Shown piece after piece: positions 1-7,666 of a stretch of 64,000 bases of DNA; the stretch's first letter is position 1; the number at the start of each line of letters is the position of its first letter. A program made the position numbers and the translations under genes. A model generated the notes under the pieces. It did not search any database. It was not told where the DNA came from and was given only the letters and a program-made list of their open reading frames with translations. This DNA comes from an uncultured Pseudomonadota bacterium (GTDB taxonomy: Bacteria > Myxococcota_A > UBA796 > UBA9615). The stretch spans positions 1 through 64,000 of the forward strand of contig CALAGR010000138.1 of the NCBI GenBank assembly GCA_937891735.1, in the 5' to 3' direction.

Positions 1-810
1 GACCTCAAGCAGGTGGCGGCCTGGCTTCCTCCGACGCTGCGGGCTCCCCTGGCCAAGGCCCACCCATGGGGGACGCTGGAGCTCAAGGTCCACGCGCGCG
101 GCCGCCTCCCCGGGAGCGGCCCCCGCGAGCACCCCGGTCTCGTGCAGGTAGTGCAGCCGGTACAGCTCCACGAGCGCGTCCGCGGCCCCCACCAGCGCCG
201 CGTCGGCGCCGTCCCCCAGCACCGCGTCCACCCCACCCTGGAGCGCCGCCAGCCCCGCCGCCGCGGAGCTGCCCAGGGCGAGGTACGGCCCCCGGAGTCC
301 GAGGGTGAGGGCGGCGTGATACAGCGCCATGTTGGGCAGCGTCTTGAGGGGGGACAGGGGGTTGTAGGCAGCGCGCCCCTCGGAGAACAGGCGCGCCACG
401 GACAAGCGGGACGGATCCGCCGGATCCCGCGACGCCCGGAACATGTCCAGCACCTCGTCCAGCGGCGTCACCTCGTAGCCCGCCGCCGCGAACGCCCCGA
501 ACCGCTCCGGGGCGACCCCCAGGGCCGACGGCGCGGTCACCGAGCCGGCCTCCACCGCCGCGTACACCAGGAGCTGCGCCTCGCGGCTCATCAGCTTGAC
601 GGCCTTGCGATCCGGCAGCTGCTTGCGGGGCTGGAAGCCCGGAACGGTGGCCACGTCGTTTCGCGCCAGGCCGTCGGTGGGCACGTCGGCGGGGCGGGGA
701 GCGGACACGCCCGCGATCCAGGCCTGCACGGTGGCCTGCACCCCCAGGCCCAGGGGTGTGGCGAGGCCGACGCCGCGGATCGCCACCGGGCCCGAGGCGA
801 CGGCGCTCAC
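1..810 (-). CDS. Beta-ketoacyl synthase-like protein lacking the catalytic Cys (partial, 3' end beyond window)
   Basis: The first 270 codons have the thiolase-like fold of a KAS II / chain-length factor: an N-terminal GVGLATPLG segment and a GLRGPYLALGSSAAAG segment (residues 171-186) that aligns with the active-site stretch GLRGPxLAxxTACASG of true synthases. At the catalytic Cys position there is Ala (about residue 183), so the protein should not condense by itself. Chain-length factors and some polyene-cluster synthases also lack this Cys and pair with an active synthase, and the gene directly upstream is exactly that. The start is GTG, overlapping the stop of the active synthase by 4 bp (GTGA), which implies translational coupling. 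The active-site His region lies outside the window, so the exact subtype is open. Confidence 0.75.
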   Translation of the reverse strand, partial: MSAVASGPVAIRGVGLATPLGLGVQATVQAWIAGVSAPRPADVPTDGLARNDVATVPGFQPRKQLPDRKAVKLMSREAQLLVYAAVEAGSVTAPSALGVAPERFGAFAAAGYEVTPLDEVLDMFRASRDPADPSRLSVARLFSEGRAAYNPLSPLKTLPNMALYHAALTLGLRGPYLALGSSAAAGLAALQGGVDAVLGDGADAALVGAADALVELYRLHYLHETGVLAGAAPGEAAARVDLELQRPPWVGLGQGSPQRRRKPGRHLLEV

Positions 811-2096
811 CCGCGCCCCAGCGCCAGCGTGGCGTTGCTCCCGCCGAAGCCGAACGCGTTGCTGAGCGCCACGTCGAACCCGCCGGGCACGACCCGCGCC
901 ACGCCGGGCACGTAGTCGAGATCGCAGTCGGGATCGGGGTGCTCGAGGTTGCGCGTGGGGGCGAGGATCCCGTCCCGCAGTGACAGCACGGTGGCGATCG
1001 CCTCGACGGCGCCGCAGGCGGCCACGAGGTGTCCCAGCATGGACTTGTTGGACGACACGGCGACGCGGTCGGCGTGGGACCCCAGGGCGCGGCGGATCCC
1101 CCGGGTCTCCGAGACGTCGTTCATCTGCGTGCTCGTGCCGTGGGCGTTGATGTACGCCACCGCCTCCGCCGGCAGCCCCGCGTCCACCAGGGCCAGGCGC
1201 ATCGCGGTGGCGGGCCCGGCGCCGTCCGGCGGCGAGTCGGTGACCCGGAAGGCGTTGTTGGACAGCCCGGCCCCCAGCAGGCGGCCCAGGATCGGCGCGC
1301 CGCGGGCCTTCGCGTGCTCCTCCGCTTCGATCACCAGGATCCCCGCCCCCTCGCTGAGCACGAAGCCGTCGCGATCGATGTCGAAGGGGCGCGAGGCCCG
1401 GGCCGGGTCGTCGTTGCGCTCGGACAGGGCGCCCAGGAGCGAGAAGCCCGAGACCATGAAGGCCTCCACCAGCGTGTCCGTTCCGCCGCACACGGCCACG
1501 TCCACGACCCCTGCGCGCACCAGGTACAGGGCTTCGGCGATGGCTCCGCCCGAGCTCGTGCAGGCGGTGCAGACGGTGCGGGTGGGCCCGCAGATCCCGA
1601 GCTCCGTGGCCAGCACGCGGGTGGGGTGCGAGGCGCGCATGCGGGCCCACTCCCCGCGAGGCAGGTGGGGCACGACCTCGGCGATCGGCACGTCCCGGAA
1701 GCGCACGGCCCGCACCGCGACCTCCTCCAGGAGCCGCCGGCCGCCCTCGGATCCCAGGCACAGCGCCACCCGGTGCGGGGGGGCGATGCGCGTGGTGCTG
1801 CCGTGCTCGCCGCCCGCCTGGGCCCACGCTTCGGCCGCCGCGCCCAGCGCGAGTCGGGTCTTGCGGTCGAGCAGGTCCGCCTCGTCCCAGCGGGCGCGGG
1901 CCGCCTCCCAGTGGGGCGGCAGCTGGGGAAGCTCGGCGATCTGGCCGGCGAAGCGGGTGGCAAACCCCGACGCGTCGAAGTCCTCGATGGAGCGGATCCC
2001 GGACTTGCCGGCCTTGAGACGGGTCCAGGTCTGCTCCGCCGTCGAGCCGAGGGGAGTGATCGCCCCGACCCCGGTCACCACGACGCGTCGGCTCAT
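807..2096 (-). CDS. Beta-ketoacyl-ACP synthase, KAS II (FabF) family
   Basis: A 429-residue protein of normal FabF length that condenses an acyl chain with malonyl-ACP. All catalytic residues are visible: Cys179 in TACTSSG, His319 in NAHGTST and His356 in MLGHL, plus the N-terminal VVVTGVGAITPLG signature. I chose the ATG at 2096 because it overlaps the upstream dehydratase stop by 4 bp (ATGA) and puts the KAS signature at residue 5; a longer open frame upstream is only a shadow. Lying between a FabZ-like dehydratase and a Cys-less partner synthase, it looks like part of a dedicated type II fatty-acid, aryl-polyene or polyketide operon rather than housekeeping fabF. The product cannot be told from these three genes. 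Confidence 0.9.
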   Translation of the reverse strand: MSRRVVVTGVGAITPLGSTAEQTWTRLKAGKSGIRSIEDFDASGFATRFAGQIAELPQLPPHWEAARARWDEADLLDRKTRLALGAAAEAWAQAGGEHGSTTRIAPPHRVALCLGSEGGRRLLEEVAVRAVRFRDVPIAEVVPHLPRGEWARMRASHPTRVLATELGICGPTRTVCTACTSSGGAIAEALYLVRAGVVDVAVCGGTDTLVEAFMVSGFSLLGALSERNDDPARASRPFDIDRDGFVLSEGAGILVIEAEEHAKARGAPILGRLLGAGLSNNAFRVTDSPPDGAGPATAMRLALVDAGLPAEAVAYINAHGTSTQMNDVSETRGIRRALGSHADRVAVSSNKSMLGHLVAACGAVEAIATVLSLRDGILAPTRNLEHPDPDCDLDYVPGVARVVPGGFDVALSNAFGFGGSNATLALGRG

Positions 2097-2581
2097 GCGG
2101 GCTCCGGGGGCTGCCAGGGCGAGGCGAGGGCGGCGAAGTTGGCGCGCTCCCAGGCCTCCAGATCCTCCTGGATGGACGGCGGCTTGCCATCGGGGTCGAA
2201 CACGAAGATCAGGCTCATGGTGGCGTGACGCTTCGACCCGATGTGCACGCTGGCCCGGCACTCCGCGGACTCGGGCCGCAGGGAGGTCAGGCTGGCTCGC
2301 AGCTCGACGTCGGCGTGGGGCGGCACGAACGCCCGAAACTTGCTCTCGCGCACGATCGACAGGATCGGATACACCCACAGGCCGTGGCCCTGGACCATCG
2401 AGGCCTCGATGAGCTTGCCGCACAGCTGGGCGCACATCTCGATCAGCAGGACGCCGGGCGTGACGGGGAATCCGGGGAAGTGATCACCGAAGAGGGTGTC
2501 GGGGAAATCAGTCCGGGCCGTACCGGCGATGCACTCGCCAGGGCTCAGCTCGGTGATTGATTGAAGCAGGAGCCACCGCAT
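2093..2581 (-). CDS. FabZ/FabA-like 3-hydroxyacyl-ACP dehydratase (hotdog fold)
   Basis: A 162-residue single hotdog domain. The FabZ signature is present as HFPGFPVTPGVLLIE with candidate catalytic His34 and Glu48 followed by an AQ pair, so dehydration of 3-hydroxyacyl-ACP to trans-2-enoyl-ACP is the likely reaction. It is slightly longer than FabZ (about 145-150) and has a less typical N-terminus, as seen in dehydratases of polyene or specialised lipid clusters. It is the first gene of the leftward operon and overlaps the KAS start by 4 bp. The 86-bp gap to the divergent lipoprotein gene at 2668 must hold the promoter, but I see no convincing -35/-10 pair there. Confidence 0.82.
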   Translation of the reverse strand: MRWLLLQSITELSPGECIAGTARTDFPDTLFGDHFPGFPVTPGVLLIEMCAQLCGKLIEASMVQGHGLWVYPILSIVRESKFRAFVPPHADVELRASLTSLRPESAECRASVHIGSKRHATMSLIFVFDPDGKPPSIQEDLEAWERANFAALASPWQPPEPA

Positions 2582-2667
2582 CGCGGGAAGGGTACCGGAC
2601 CGCTCGCATGCCGGCCCGACCCCCTTGCGGACTGTCGCCGCCAGACCCGTGCGGTAGGATTCCGCCG

Positions 2668-3126
2668 ATGCATCGCCTCACGCTCCCGCTCGCGCTCTGC
2701 GCGGTCCTCCTGCTGCTGGCCGTGACCCCGGGCTGCGGCGCCATCCGTTCGACGGTGAGCATCGTCCAGGCGGACAAGGTCATCCGGCAAGCGCGGGACG
2801 CGGGGGCGGCGACCGCGGCTCCGTACCCCATGCAGGTCGCTGAGGACCTCCTGATGAAGGCGCGGGAAGAGCAGGGCTACGCCTCCTACTCGCGCTCGTT
2901 CGCGCTGGCCCGCGAGGCGCGCGCGGTGGCCCAGACAGCGCTCGACGCCGCCCCCGTGGCGGTGATCACGCCGGAGCAGACGGGGGATCTGGAGATCGAG
3001 CCGGCGTTGTGGGATGGCGCCGCGGGCGACGACGACGACTCCGCCGCCGGGGACGACGACGACTCCGCCGGGGACGATGACGATTCCGCCGGCGACGATG
3101 ACGATTCCGCCCGGAGCGCACCGTGA
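2668..3126 (+). CDS. DUF4398-type lipoprotein with DDDDSA repeats
   Basis: A 152-residue lipoprotein with a hydrophobic signal and lipobox ending at Cys23. Residues about 35-100 are Ala-rich helices typical of DUF4398, a family often found beside OmpA proteins. The C-terminus is a low-complexity tail holding four copies of GDDDDSA. The ATG at 2668 is chosen because the signal peptide starts there. The stop overlaps the start of the next gene by 4 bp (ATGA), so the two are translationally coupled and probably act together at the outer membrane or peptidoglycan. The molecular function is unknown. Confidence 0.85.
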   Translation: MHRLTLPLALCAVLLLLAVTPGCGAIRSTVSIVQADKVIRQARDAGAATAAPYPMQVAEDLLMKAREEQGYASYSRSFALAREARAVAQTALDAAPVAVITPEQTGDLEIEPALWDGAAGDDDDSAAGDDDDSAGDDDDSAGDDDDSARSAP

Positions 3127-4124
3127 GGCGCCTGCTGGCCCCGGTGCTCGCGGCGGCCCTGCTGAGCGGCTGCGCGGCCTCCCTGCCCGCCATCCGTGGC
3201 TACGAGGCGACGCTGCGGGAGAACATCCACAAGGCCAAGCACCTCGGCGGCATGCAGTGCGCGCCGGTGGAGCTCGCGCGGGCCCAGACGGCGTACCGGT
3301 TCGCCCTGCAGGAGATCAGCGACGGAGATCTGTCCCGCGCCGCCGACCACCTCGAGGAGGGCCTGCGCGCCGCCGACCGGATCATCCTGCTCGCGCCCAC
3401 CTGTCCGGCCCGGGGCGCCCCGGTGAAGGACCCGGCCGCCGATCCCTGGACCGACGCGGACGGTGACGGCTCCCCGGACGCGGACGACAAGTGCCCCTGG
3501 GAGCTCGAGGACGTGGACGGCTTCGCGGACGGCGACGGCTGCCCGGAGCCGGACAACGATGGCGACGGCGTGCGCGACGCCGACGACGGTTGCCCGAACG
3601 ACGCGGAGGACATGGACGCCTTCGAGGACGAGGACGGCTGCCCCGAGCTGGACAACGACGGCGACGGCTTCCCCGACGACGCCGACGGCTGCCCGATGGA
3701 TCCCGAGACCGTCAACGAGATCGACGACTTCGACGGTTGCCCGGACTTCGCGCCGGTGCACACCCGGCTCGACGACGACCGGCTTCGCTTCGTGAAGCGG
3801 CTGCCCTTCGCCGAGGGCACGCCCATCCTGCTCGGCACGGCCCACGAGCCCCTGCGCGAGGTGGTGCAGATCCTCGGGTTCAACCCCCAGTGGCGGATCC
3901 GGATCGAAGCCCACACCGACAACCGGGGCACGACGGTGCAGCTGATGGCGCTGTCAGGCCAGCAGGCCAAGGCCATCTACGACTTCTTGATGACCGAGGG
4001 CATCGCTCCGGAGCGCATGACCTTCGAGGGCATCGGCCCGGCGAACCCCCTGACGACCAACCGCACCGAAGGCGGCCGTGCCACGAACCGTCGGGTGGAG
4101 ATCGTCATCGTTCAGGGGCTCTGA
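3123..4124 (+). CDS. OmpA-family lipoprotein with DUF4398 and thrombospondin type 3 repeats
   Basis: A 333-residue protein in four parts: a lipoprotein signal with Cys17; a DUF4398-like helical region (about 35-95) echoing the upstream gene; four Asp-rich TSP3 calcium-binding repeats of the DxDGDGxxDxxDxCP type (about 110-215); and a C-terminal OmpA peptidoglycan-binding domain with EAHTDNRG and the ending GGRATNRRVEIV. It is expected to sit on the inner face of the outer membrane and bind diaminopimelate in peptidoglycan. Sharing DUF4398 with its coupled upstream neighbour suggests duplication or a common partner. Confidence 0.92.
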   Translation: MRRLLAPVLAAALLSGCAASLPAIRGYEATLRENIHKAKHLGGMQCAPVELARAQTAYRFALQEISDGDLSRAADHLEEGLRAADRIILLAPTCPARGAPVKDPAADPWTDADGDGSPDADDKCPWELEDVDGFADGDGCPEPDNDGDGVRDADDGCPNDAEDMDAFEDEDGCPELDNDGDGFPDDADGCPMDPETVNEIDDFDGCPDFAPVHTRLDDDRLRFVKRLPFAEGTPILLGTAHEPLREVVQILGFNPQWRIRIEAHTDNRGTTVQLMALSGQQAKAIYDFLMTEGIAPERMTFEGIGPANPLTTNRTEGGRATNRRVEIVIVQGL

Positions 4125-4128
4125 GACC

Positions 4129-4833
4129 ATGAGGCGGGCAGCCCTGCTGCCGCTCGGTGTCGCGCTCCTCTTCCTCTTCGCGACCCCCGCGCGCGCCCAG
4201 GGCCCGCTGGATCAGTGGATCGCGGGGCTCGATCCGGCCCACCCCGCGGGCGGCGACGTCGCGCTGTACGACGGCGGCCTCCCCCTCCCAGGCGCCCAGG
4301 CCGAGCTGCTGCTGACGATGCTGTGGTCGTCGGATCAGCGCGTGTCGGCGGTCGCCGTGGACGAGCTGAGCGCCTGGGGCGTGCCCGGCGGCGAAGCGGC
4401 GCTGCTCGCCGTGACCGCGGATCCGCGGTGGCCAACGCTGGACCCGGACCTGCGGGTGACCGTGCTGGCGGGGCTGCTGGACATGCGCTCGGGACGGGCC
4501 CTGGTGCCCTTCGCGCACGCCGCGCTGGAGGAGGACGGGGCCGTGTCGCGGGAGGGGATCCGGGGGCTGTGCGCCCTGGACGCACCCGAGGCCGAGCCCG
4601 TGCTGCGCCTGGTGACCGAGCAGGGTGACCGCCGGAAGCAGAGCTGGATCGTGCGGTCGCTGCGCCGGTCGGGCGCCCGGGACGCGGCCCGCACCGCCCG
4701 CACGGAGATCCGTTTCGAGCGCAAGGAGACCCGCAGCGACCGACGCGAGGACCGCAAGGAGAAGCGGCAGGACCGCAGGGACGAGCGCCGGGGCGATCCC
4801 GACGACGACGACGGTCCCGACGACGACGAGTGA
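4129..4833 (+). CDS. Secreted HEAT-like protein with highly charged C-terminus
   Basis: A 234-residue protein with a Sec signal peptide (cleavage near residue 24 after ARA). The middle (about 45-190) has repeated helical pairs resembling HEAT/PBS repeats. The last about 45 residues are almost entirely Arg, Lys, Asp and Glu (repeats such as DRREDRKEKR) and end in DDDDGPDDDE, probably a single charged helix plus an acidic tip. It starts 5 bp after the OmpA gene, so it belongs to the same operon. Function unknown; a periplasmic scaffold is a guess from architecture. Confidence 0.8.
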   Translation: MRRAALLPLGVALLFLFATPARAQGPLDQWIAGLDPAHPAGGDVALYDGGLPLPGAQAELLLTMLWSSDQRVSAVAVDELSAWGVPGGEAALLAVTADPRWPTLDPDLRVTVLAGLLDMRSGRALVPFAHAALEEDGAVSREGIRGLCALDAPEAEPVLRLVTEQGDRRKQSWIVRSLRRSGARDAARTARTEIRFERKETRSDRREDRKEKRQDRRDERRGDPDDDDGPDDDE

Positions 4834-4843
4834 ACAACGCCGA

Positions 4844-7666
4844 TCAGGGCGTGTACAGGTACACGTCGATCTGGCGCTGGTCGGTGTTGTCGCTGAAGAA
4901 ATCGTCCTCGTTGGCCAGCGTCATCGCCCAGGAGCCAGCGCCGATGGGCCGGCTCTCCAGGGGGAGCAGGCAGTCGCCGGTGAAGCCGGTGTCGACGCGC
5001 GCGACGCCGTCGTTGCCGGGCTGCCCGTCGCCGTCGAGGTACACGCCGTACCCGCCTCCGCCAAAGCCGCACTGCACCGTCTGGATCAGCAACCGCTGGC
5101 CCGACGTGGTGGCGACGGACGCCTGGGACAAGGTCGTGTCCTGGGCCCCCACGTCACTGCCGAGCACGAACGTGGCCGTGGACGGGTCGAGCTGCTGGCC
5201 GTACACGAACTCCAGCGCGAGCCCATCGATGCCCGTGTTGTCGGCGCCGCCGGTGGGGTCGTAGTCGATGTCGAAGGTGACCGTGCCGACGCTCGGATCG
5301 AGGTTGAACTCCACGTCCGTGCTCGGCCAGCCCGCGGTCACCACGCCGTCGTAGGCCCAGTCGCGGTAGCCCGTGAACACCCAGGTGACGCCCATGCCCA
5401 GCGTGTCCAACGTGAACACGCCGTCGCGGCTCGCGTCCGGGTTGCTCATCGTCGCGCGCAGCAGGCCCGCCATGGGGGGCGTGAAGGTGATGTTCGTGGC
5501 CGCGGGGTTGGCCGGGTCGAGCACGATGATCCCCCCCAGGGGCATCGCCCCCGCGAAGACGGTGTCGGAGCCCGGCCCCCCGCTCTGGGACCCGTCGCTC
5601 GCCGTCACCCAGCAGGTCCACTCCTCGCCCTCGGCGGTCAGGGCGCTCGGCAGCACGCCGGGGAAGCTGCTGAACGTCTGGCCGGAGGGCACCTGATCCA
5701 CGAGCCACTGGCCCGAGTAGGTGACCGTGGCGCCCTCGGGATCGACCGCGGGGGTCGTCAGCGAGCAGCTCAGGTCCTGGGAGAGCAGGGGATAGTCCGG
5801 GCTGACCGCGACCACCGGGGCCGTGGGCGCCTGGTCGTTGGCGCAGGTGGAGTCGGACAGCGCGAAGACCGCCGGGCTCGTCAGCGCGCCGTCGTGCCCG
5901 CCGCCCGACAGATCCTTCGCCTCGGCGCCGTCGGCCTCCTCGAAGCCCCACCACGCCACGGTGTCGCCGTCCGCGCCCAGCTGCGAGGCGGGAACGAAGG
6001 GCGCCGAGTAGCGCACCACGTCGCTCAGGCGCACGTCGTCGATCAGCCCGTCGAAGGGACCTCCGCCCGCGCTGTTGCCCAGCAGCAGCGGCGCGGTCGA
6101 AGTGGCGCTGGGAGCGGGCATGGGCGCGGAGCCGGCGTTGGCGCCGCCGATCCACGCCGTCATGAGGCCCGAGCCCGCGTCCCAGGTCGCCGCCACGTGG
6201 GTCCAGACGCCGGAAAGGACAGTGGTGCCGCCGGCGTGGGAGGAGGCCCCCACGTCGATCTGCAGCAGGCCCGCGGAGGTCAGGCCCATCTGCCACCCCG
6301 CGCCCCCGCCGTACTTGCTGGCGAGCACCCGGTCCGTCGCCCCGGTGGGCTTGATCCACGCCTCGATGGTGAAGTCGCCGCCCCCCAGGCGCAGCGCGGT
6401 GCTGTCGGGCACCACGACCTCGCCGCCCGCAGCGGGCACCGACAACGACGCGCAGCCCGCCACGATCAGCACCGCAGCGGCGCCCGTCGGCCCGTCATCG
6501 TCTCCGTCGTTCGGCGTGACCACGCACGTCCAGAGCTCGCCCGGATCCGTCTGCTGCCAGTCGAGCGTGTCCCCCGTGAACCCGGTGGGCGCCCCGCCCA
6601 GCTGCCACGCGAAGTCGTAGGTGACGGTGTCGCCGTCGGCGTCCACCGAAGGCGCGTCCACGGCGCACGCCAGGTCCAGGGCCTGGGTCGGTGCCAGGGG
6701 CGTGACGGAGATCCCGGGCGCGGTGGGCGGCGAGTTGGCCACGGTGGTGAACGCCTGCACCGCCGCGGACGAAAGACCCGTCTGGTCCTGCGCGATCACC
6801 GTCACCCACCACAGCTCCCCCTTGTCGAGCTCGCTGGCGGGCACCACGGCGCCGGTCAGGGGGACGTCGGCGCCGTCCTCAGTCCAGGAGATCACGTAGG
6901 TGACGTCGGTGCCCTCGGGATCCACGGACTCCGTGGTGATCTGCAGAGCGAGGTCATCGAACGTCGTCGGAGGGTTCGGGCTCAGGGCGATGGTGGGCGC
7001 GGACGGCGGCTCGTTCGCGTCGAGGACGACGCTGTCCTCACACGTCAGGCCACCCGTGTCCGTCACCCGCAAGGTGATCAGGTGGGGCCCGGCGCTCAGC
7101 GTGGGGTTGGCGGTGGCGCTGCCCGCGGAGCTCGGCGGATCCTCGTTCAGCACGCCGTCTTCGTCCGAACTCCAGCGGATCGCGAGGTCCTGGGGGGGAT
7201 CTTCCGCGTCCCCCACCGATGCGATCAGCGCGACGGGCTCGGCGGCGTTCACCGCCCCCTGCTGCGGCGCGGTGACGGCGCATGTGGGCGCGGTGTTGCC
7301 GAGCAGCGTCACGGTCACCGACGCGCTCGCGCTGGCGCCGCCGGGATCGATGACCGCCAGGGTGATCCGGTGCTCGCCCACGTCGGGCTGCTCCCACAGG
7401 AACCGCGCGTTCCCGGCGCCGTCCTGGGGCGCCCCGTCGAAGAGCACGCCGCTGACGTCGCTGCTCCAGGTCACCCGCAGGTCCGCCGCCTGGGTGCCGG
7501 TGTCCCCGACGACGCCCACCAGCTCCAGGGGCACCAGCGCCGAGCTCGTCGCCCCGTCCGCAGGCTGCAGGATCGTCGCGTTGGGCGGCGTGTTTCCGGT
7601 GGTGATGTTCCCGTCGCTGCAACCCAGCAGCAGCGCGGCGCACACCAGCCCCATGCAGGTCCTCAT
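4844..7666 (-). CDS. Large surface lipoprotein with Ig/PKD-like repeats and a LamG (concanavalin-like) domain
   Basis: A 940-residue lipoprotein (lipobox Cys16). The first about 400 residues are tandem Ig/PKD-like beta domains, each opening with Pro-rich NTPPNATI / PPSAPTIALSP-type junctions. A LamG-like jelly roll follows (about 410-580, with GDFTIEAWIKPTG and WTHVAATWD segments), then another Ig-like unit and a C-terminal beta domain. This is typical of exported adhesive or carbohydrate-binding proteins of Myxococcota-like bacteria. The start overlaps the stop of the upstream flavoprotein gene by 1 bp, suggesting co-transcription although no functional link is evident. It converges on the HEAT gene with a 10-bp gap. 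Confidence 0.85.
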   Translation of the reverse strand: MRTCMGLVCAALLLGCSDGNITTGNTPPNATILQPADGATSSALVPLELVGVVGDTGTQAADLRVTWSSDVSGVLFDGAPQDGAGNARFLWEQPDVGEHRITLAVIDPGGASASASVTVTLLGNTAPTCAVTAPQQGAVNAAEPVALIASVGDAEDPPQDLAIRWSSDEDGVLNEDPPSSAGSATANPTLSAGPHLITLRVTDTGGLTCEDSVVLDANEPPSAPTIALSPNPPTTFDDLALQITTESVDPEGTDVTYVISWTEDGADVPLTGAVVPASELDKGELWWVTVIAQDQTGLSSAAVQAFTTVANSPPTAPGISVTPLAPTQALDLACAVDAPSVDADGDTVTYDFAWQLGGAPTGFTGDTLDWQQTDPGELWTCVVTPNDGDDDGPTGAAAVLIVAGCASLSVPAAGGEVVVPDSTALRLGGGDFTIEAWIKPTGATDRVLASKYGGGAGWQMGLTSAGLLQIDVGASSHAGGTTVLSGVWTHVAATWDAGSGLMTAWIGGANAGSAPMPAPSATSTAPLLLGNSAGGGPFDGLIDDVRLSDVVRYSAPFVPASQLGADGDTVAWWGFEEADGAEAKDLSGGGHDGALTSPAVFALSDSTCANDQAPTAPVVAVSPDYPLLSQDLSCSLTTPAVDPEGATVTYSGQWLVDQVPSGQTFSSFPGVLPSALTAEGEEWTCWVTASDGSQSGGPGSDTVFAGAMPLGGIIVLDPANPAATNITFTPPMAGLLRATMSNPDASRDGVFTLDTLGMGVTWVFTGYRDWAYDGVVTAGWPSTDVEFNLDPSVGTVTFDIDYDPTGGADNTGIDGLALEFVYGQQLDPSTATFVLGSDVGAQDTTLSQASVATTSGQRLLIQTVQCGFGGGGYGVYLDGDGQPGNDGVARVDTGFTGDCLLPLESRPIGAGSWAMTLANEDDFFSDNTDQRQIDVYLYTP

